From the NCBI GenBank assembly GCA_002474345.1, contig DKQD01000008.1:1-18443 (forward strand): a stretch of 18,443 nt of DNA. Direction: 5' to 3'. The notes under the pieces are model-generated. The model was not told the DNA's origin, did not search any database, and worked only from the letters and a program-made list of their open reading frames with translations. Positions 15,613 to 18,443 of the stretch are shown here, one piece after another. Every line of letters begins with the position of its first letter. Within the stretch, counting starts at the first letter, position 1. The position numbers and the translations under genes were made by a program. This stretch comes from Bacteriovoracaceae bacterium UBA7317. GTDB lineage: Bacteria > Bdellovibrionota > Bacteriovoracia > Bacteriovoracales > Bacteriovoracaceae.

Positions 15613-16581
15613 ATGAAAAAATTAATGGTTCTATTGTTTGCAATGTTATCTTTTAGTGCTTTTTCATCAGAAGCCAAAAAAGTTTTTCTTAACGACACTT
15701 ATTGGAAAAAGAAAATCCCTTCTTGGAAGGAGTACAAGCTAAAAGCTGGTAATACTTTTATTACATCTCCCGCATGTAGTCAGGCTGCTGCAAGTGTGAT
15801 AGGAGGACTTACTGCAGAGAGAGCTGCAATAAAGGGGAAAAAACCAAAGCATGCTTATAATATTGTTTCTCCTATTTTTAACTACCTTAAATCAGGTTAT
15901 ATTTATTATACAAAGCAAAGAGGTTATGAAAAGTATAATCAGCTTATTGAAGAGGCTTCTGTCGTCATTGCTGGTAAAGATCACGTAGTTAAAACTAAAA
16001 GATTTGATCACTTTGCCAAAAAAGTTATGAAAAAAGCTGTTGAAGATACTGTTAAAATGAAAAGTGTTGAGTTAACGGCCAATGGAACATATAGATATAT
16101 TCCTAACGGTCAAAATAAAGAAGTTAAATTAAAAAAGGTTAACCGGCTTCATATTGCGACAAATCTTCTTATGGGGGATGCTGCTGGATATTTCTGTTCT
16201 TTTGATGTTTTAAGAATGGCCGATAAATCTCTTAATTTTAATAAGGTTAAGATCCTTAAAAAAAGTGCCCTTGTAGGTCTTTTTCAAACAGGGCCTATGA
16301 AAAGCAGAAAATTTATGGCAAGTGCTAAGAAGTTTGAAGAGCTTAGGCTTTATGTAAATTACCTCAAGGAAAAAAAGGAAATCACAACAAGTGGGGCTGG
16401 GTACGCTCAGCATTGGAAAAAAGTTACTTTTAAGAAGCAGGACAAATTAAGAAAGGGTTATGAAAAACAAATAAAAGTTATTCTTATGGAAGCTGATGAT
16501 AAGTTGATCGCTTCTCAATTTAATAAGCTAATAGATAAAATGAGTGATGATCATTGGAAAAAAGACTTGGATGATTATTAA
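15613..16581 (+). CDS. Exported basic protein, unknown function, second gene of operon
   Basis: The 322-residue protein has a clear signal peptide (residues 1-21, S-S-E-A before KKVF). The mature part is Lys-rich, mostly helical in appearance, with only two cysteines (C55 and C195), which could form one disulfide. It contains a small-residue helix (CSQAAASVIGGLTAERAA, residues 55-72) and a second one around LLMGDAAGYFC (185-195). I recognise no family. AGGAG overlaps the preceding stop codon and sits 5 bases before the ATG, so translation is likely coupled to the gene at 14581. The pair probably works together in the periplasm or outside the cell. A strong terminator follows about 20 bases after the stop. 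Confidence 0.82.
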   Translation: MKKLMVLLFAMLSFSAFSSEAKKVFLNDTYWKKKIPSWKEYKLKAGNTFITSPACSQAAASVIGGLTAERAAIKGKKPKHAYNIVSPIFNYLKSGYIYYTKQRGYEKYNQLIEEASVVIAGKDHVVKTKRFDHFAKKVMKKAVEDTVKMKSVELTANGTYRYIPNGQNKEVKLKKVNRLHIATNLLMGDAAGYFCSFDVLRMADKSLNFNKVKILKKSALVGLFQTGPMKSRKFMASAKKFEELRLYVNYLKEKKEITTSGAGYAQHWKKVTFKKQDKLRKGYEKQIKVILMEADDKLIASQFNKLIDKMSDDHWKKDLDDY

Positions 16582-16601
16582 AAATTAGTGGGTATTAAAA
16601 T

Positions 16602-16626
16602 AAGCGCCTCACTCGAGGCGCTTTTT
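16602..16626 (+). terminator. Strong intrinsic terminator of the two-gene operon
   Basis: AAGCGCCTC (16602-16610) pairs perfectly with GAGGCGCTT (16615-16623) around the loop ACTC, and five T occupy 16622-16626. It is the only GC-rich hairpin in this AT-rich stretch and lies just after the gene ending at 16581. Confidence 0.93.
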
Positions 16627-16775
16627 CAAATAAATTTTATTCAAATAAATTTAATTTCTTTTAAATATAAAAATCTACAATTTTAAAAAAATTGCGGCTA
16701 AAGTAAGCAAAAAAAAAGTTTATTTTTAAAATATGTTAATATTCATTTAGTAGTGATTTGAACTTGGAGAGAGGG
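16627..16775 (+). promoter_or_regulatory. Upstream region of the IITTNG-repeat gene
   Basis: This AT-rich region lies between the terminator and the repeat-protein gene. It must carry that gene's promoter, since the preceding operon is terminated. GGAG at 16766-16769 is the ribosome site. TTGCGGCTAAAGTAAGC at about 16692 stands out as less AT-rich and might include a promoter element, but no -10 could be fixed. Confidence 0.4.
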
Positions 16776-17813
16776 ATGGAAAAAAGGGATTTAACGAATT
16801 CTTTTTTGCGGTTTACTTATTTTTTACCAATTATTCTTTTAATTCCATTCCTAAGCTATGGTGGGGCAAAAAAACCAATGAAGCCCGTGAGCTCTGACTC
16901 CAATCAGGAATTAAAGAGTTGTGAAGAGGGCCTAAAATCTTGTAGTAAAAGCAAGTCTAGCCTTTCAGCACAAATTTTGGCAGCTAAGGATGACATTAAA
17001 AATCTTAAAGCGGAGATTGAAAATTATAAAATAACGATTGCTGATCTTAGAAATAAATTGAGTGAGAGTAATAATGTTTCAGATTCTAAATCAGGCATTA
17101 TAACAACGAACGGTATTATAACGACTAATGGACTTAAGACAGGAATCATAACAACCAACGGTACAATAGATAAAGGATGGAAACCTATGGCTGGCTATAA
17201 AGGTTGGGTTCCTGAAGTTGGTAAGGGGACAGAAGAAGCGTCCTCTAAAGCGGATAACTTAGTCGGAGAGTGGATACCTGAAGATGATGGAATGACTGCT
17301 GGCTGGGTTCCCGAAGTTGGAAAGGTCGTTGGAAAGTGGACAGGTAATGATAATATGTCCGGCGCCTTAATTATGAATTCGCAAGGAAGCGTTGGAATCA
17401 TTACAACTAATGGTAAACAGGCTGGGGAGTGGATTCCTTACGCTGGAATGGTTGTAGGTTCCTTTACTGATAAAAAAGGTAAGACTGGTGTTATAACTAA
17501 AAAAGGCGATACCATGGGTATTATTACAACCAATGGGAAATTCGTGGGTGAATTTATTCCAGAAAATGGTAAAACAGGCATAATCACAACAAACGGAAAT
17601 CAGGTAAGCATAATTTTCACAAATGGAAGAGTTGTTGAAGATAATATTGAATCAAAAATAGATCAAAAGGGGTGGGTGCCTGAAGTTGGATCAAAGGTTG
17701 GAGAATGGGTTGGTGAAGATGGAAAAAGAGGAATCATTACAACTAATGGTAATAAATTAAATATTGTAAGGGGTAATGGAATTCCTGTTATGGAAGTCAA
17801 TATACAGCAATGA
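16776..17813 (+). CDS. Exported repeat protein: CX6C coiled coil plus IITTNG/WVPEVG repeat domain
   Basis: The 345-residue protein has a signal peptide (residues 1 to about 28), a mature start GGAKKPMKP, one CX6C pair (C49/C56, LKSCEEGLKSC) and a coiled coil to about residue 100. This N-terminus resembles the two CX6C proteins at 9124-14362. From residue 107 almost to the end it consists of about 21 units of 9-12 residues, mainly hydrophobic-I/V-x-x-x-G-x2-3-G. There are two main versions: IITTNG (seven exact copies) and WVPEVG or relatives such as WIPEDD, FIPENG and WIPYAG. The domain should be beta-rich, perhaps a meander or solenoid distantly like MORN-type repeats, but I recognise no named family. 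The start at 16776 has GGAG 6 bases upstream; the in-frame TTG at 16758 is rejected. A surface or binding role is inferred. Confidence 0.85.
   Translation: MEKRDLTNSFLRFTYFLPIILLIPFLSYGGAKKPMKPVSSDSNQELKSCEEGLKSCSKSKSSLSAQILAAKDDIKNLKAEIENYKITIADLRNKLSESNNVSDSKSGIITTNGIITTNGLKTGIITTNGTIDKGWKPMAGYKGWVPEVGKGTEEASSKADNLVGEWIPEDDGMTAGWVPEVGKVVGKWTGNDNMSGALIMNSQGSVGIITTNGKQAGEWIPYAGMVVGSFTDKKGKTGVITKKGDTMGIITTNGKFVGEFIPENGKTGIITTNGNQVSIIFTNGRVVEDNIESKIDQKGWVPEVGSKVGEWVGEDGKRGIITTNGNKLNIVRGNGIPVMEVNIQQ
17094..17780 (+). repeat. In-frame tandem repeats of 9-12 codons (IITTNG / WVPEVG units)
   Basis: About 21 consecutive units lie in the coding frame. Seven encode exactly I-I-T-T-N-G using six different codon combinations, and three encode G-W-V-P-E-V-G, each with different codons. 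Other units are intermediate (V-I-T-K-K-G, I-I-F-T-N-G, F-T-D-K-K-G). The DNA identity between units is modest, so these are protein-level repeats. Confidence 0.88.
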
Positions 17814-17817
17814 GCTT

Positions 17818-17840
17818 TTAACTCTAAGGCCTTAACTCTA
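17818..17840. repeat. Short direct repeat and palindrome between convergent genes
   Basis: TTAACTCTA occurs at 17818-17826 and 17832-17840, with the palindrome TAAGGCCTTA (17825-17834) overlapping both. The gap between the convergent genes is only 24 bases, and no T-run terminator is evident. Function is unknown. Confidence 0.4.
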
Positions 17841-18443
17841 GTGGGCAAACCTTGAAATGGATGTTACTTCCTTAAGCTTATAGCTTCCTTCAAAGCCTTT
17901 TAGATTGACTTCACCAAATTCCTCAAAAGTAACACCTGACCCTAGAACCAAGGAAGTTAAAATATCAGAGACCAAAATTTGACCTCCTGAGGCGACACTT
18001 TGTATTCTTGAAGCAAGGTTGACGTTAAGACCGCTTATATCACCCTCTAACTTTTCAATCTCTCCAATGTGAAGACCTGCCCTTATGCTTAGACCAAGCT
18101 TTTTTACGTCATTTTTAATACCAAAAGAGCACTTAATTGCCTTAGTTGGTCCGTCAAAAATGGCCAGTGCTCCATCTCCCATTGTTTTAATAAGAGTGCC
18201 CTCGCATTCAAAAATATTTTTTTCAAGAATTTCTATGAACGATTGTATTTTTTCTTTCCAAGCTGTATCCCCTAATTCTCTTTGAAGGTTTGTTGAATTA
18301 ACTATATCATTAAACATAATTGTTGCGAGACTCCTCTGGGTTGCACCTTCATTTTCTAGTTCCTCATCATCTAAAGAGAAATCAATGACTTTTTCTAAAA
18401 TATAGTCAGATTCACCTGCCCAAAAAATATGACCGGCTTCTTT
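17838..18443 (-). CDS. Class III adenylate/guanylate cyclase domain, C-terminal part of a probable hydrolase-cyclase fusion (partial)
   Basis: The frame is open to the right window edge, giving at least 201 residues; an internal ATG at 18317 falls inside the conserved core and is not the start. The cyclase domain begins around R-S-L-A-T-I-M-F-N-D-I-V-N-S-T (first metal-binding Asp). It continues through K-T-M-G-D-G-A-L-A-I-F-D-G-P (substrate Lys region and second Asp) and L-N-V-N-L-A-S-R-I (Asn/Arg of the catalytic site), so it appears active and should make cyclic AMP or GMP. The 42 residues before the internal ATG include E-A-G-H-I-F-W-A-G-E-S-D-Y-I-L. This resembles the last part of alpha/beta-hydrolases that precede cyclase domains in known fusions, with H in the position of the catalytic His. 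The hydrolase part itself lies outside the window. Confidence 0.88.
   Translation of the reverse strand, partial: KEAGHIFWAGESDYILEKVIDFSLDDEELENEGATQRSLATIMFNDIVNSTNLQRELGDTAWKEKIQSFIEILEKNIFECEGTLIKTMGDGALAIFDGPTKAIKCSFGIKNDVKKLGLSIRAGLHIGEIEKLEGDISGLNVNLASRIQSVASGGQILVSDILTSLVLGSGVTFEEFGEVNLKGFEGSYKLKEVTSISRFAH

Noticed and set aside
16758..16775. TTG start for the IITTNG-repeat protein
   Set aside because: GGAG lies inside that extension and is correctly spaced from the ATG at 16776, which then begins directly with a signal peptide.
17094..17780. CRISPR-like or minisatellite array
   Set aside because: The repeats are in the coding frame, vary in codons, and have no constant spacer length or conserved DNA repeat.
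1..18443. tRNA, rRNA, insertion sequence, phage or toxin-antitoxin genes
   Set aside because: No cloverleaf, transposase motif, terminal inverted repeat, integrase or attachment-site pair was seen on either strand.

Overview
The window is strongly AT-rich bacterial DNA with dense genes, clear Shine-Dalgarno sites and several genes for exported proteins. Three features would suit a Bdellovibrionota-type organism (Bacteriovorax/Halobacteriovorax-like): the lysine-rich histone-like protein, the large cysteine-rich exported proteins, and the hydrolase-cyclase fusion. This placement is an inference, because no marker gene is present.

Left part (1-5550). On the minus strand lie the start of a lysine-rich DNA-binding-type protein (cut by the window edge), a 45-residue small protein and a stand-alone CheY-like receiver with a TTG start. 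A divergent intergenic region with two perfect palindromes separates them from sbcD-sbcC on the plus strand. SbcCD is the Mre11/Rad50-type nuclease, and the two genes overlap by ATGA.

Middle part (5549-8927). This holds a small outer-membrane beta-barrel protein, a sterol desaturase/fatty acid hydroxylase-family membrane enzyme divergent from a TetR-family regulator, and a membrane-anchored NAPE-PLD-like metallo-beta-lactamase-fold hydrolase. The hydrolase gene overlaps the 3' end of the tetR gene by 38 bases.

Right part (9124-17813) is the unusual region. It has five genes for proteins with signal peptides, and none has an obvious housekeeping role. Three of them share one N-terminal plan: a signal peptide, a short Lys/Pro-rich stretch, then a coiled coil with CX6C cysteine pairs. 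In two divergently transcribed neighbours these pairs recur with a 35-residue period. One is a 1387-residue giant that continues into seven 24-residue Cys repeats, two seven-repeat RCC1-type propellers and a Cys-rich C-terminus. The other is a 318-residue protein that stops where the giant's extra domains begin. The third has one CX6C pair and then about 21 short units alternating between IITTNG-like and WVPEVG-like sequence. Between them is a two-gene operon of unrecognised exported proteins that ends at a strong terminator. My reading is a cell-surface or extracellular disulfide-stabilised structural/adhesive system with interchangeable C-termini. That function is not shown by the sequence.

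Right edge (17838-18443). This is the 3' part of a class III nucleotide cyclase, probably fused to an alpha/beta-hydrolase that lies outside the window.
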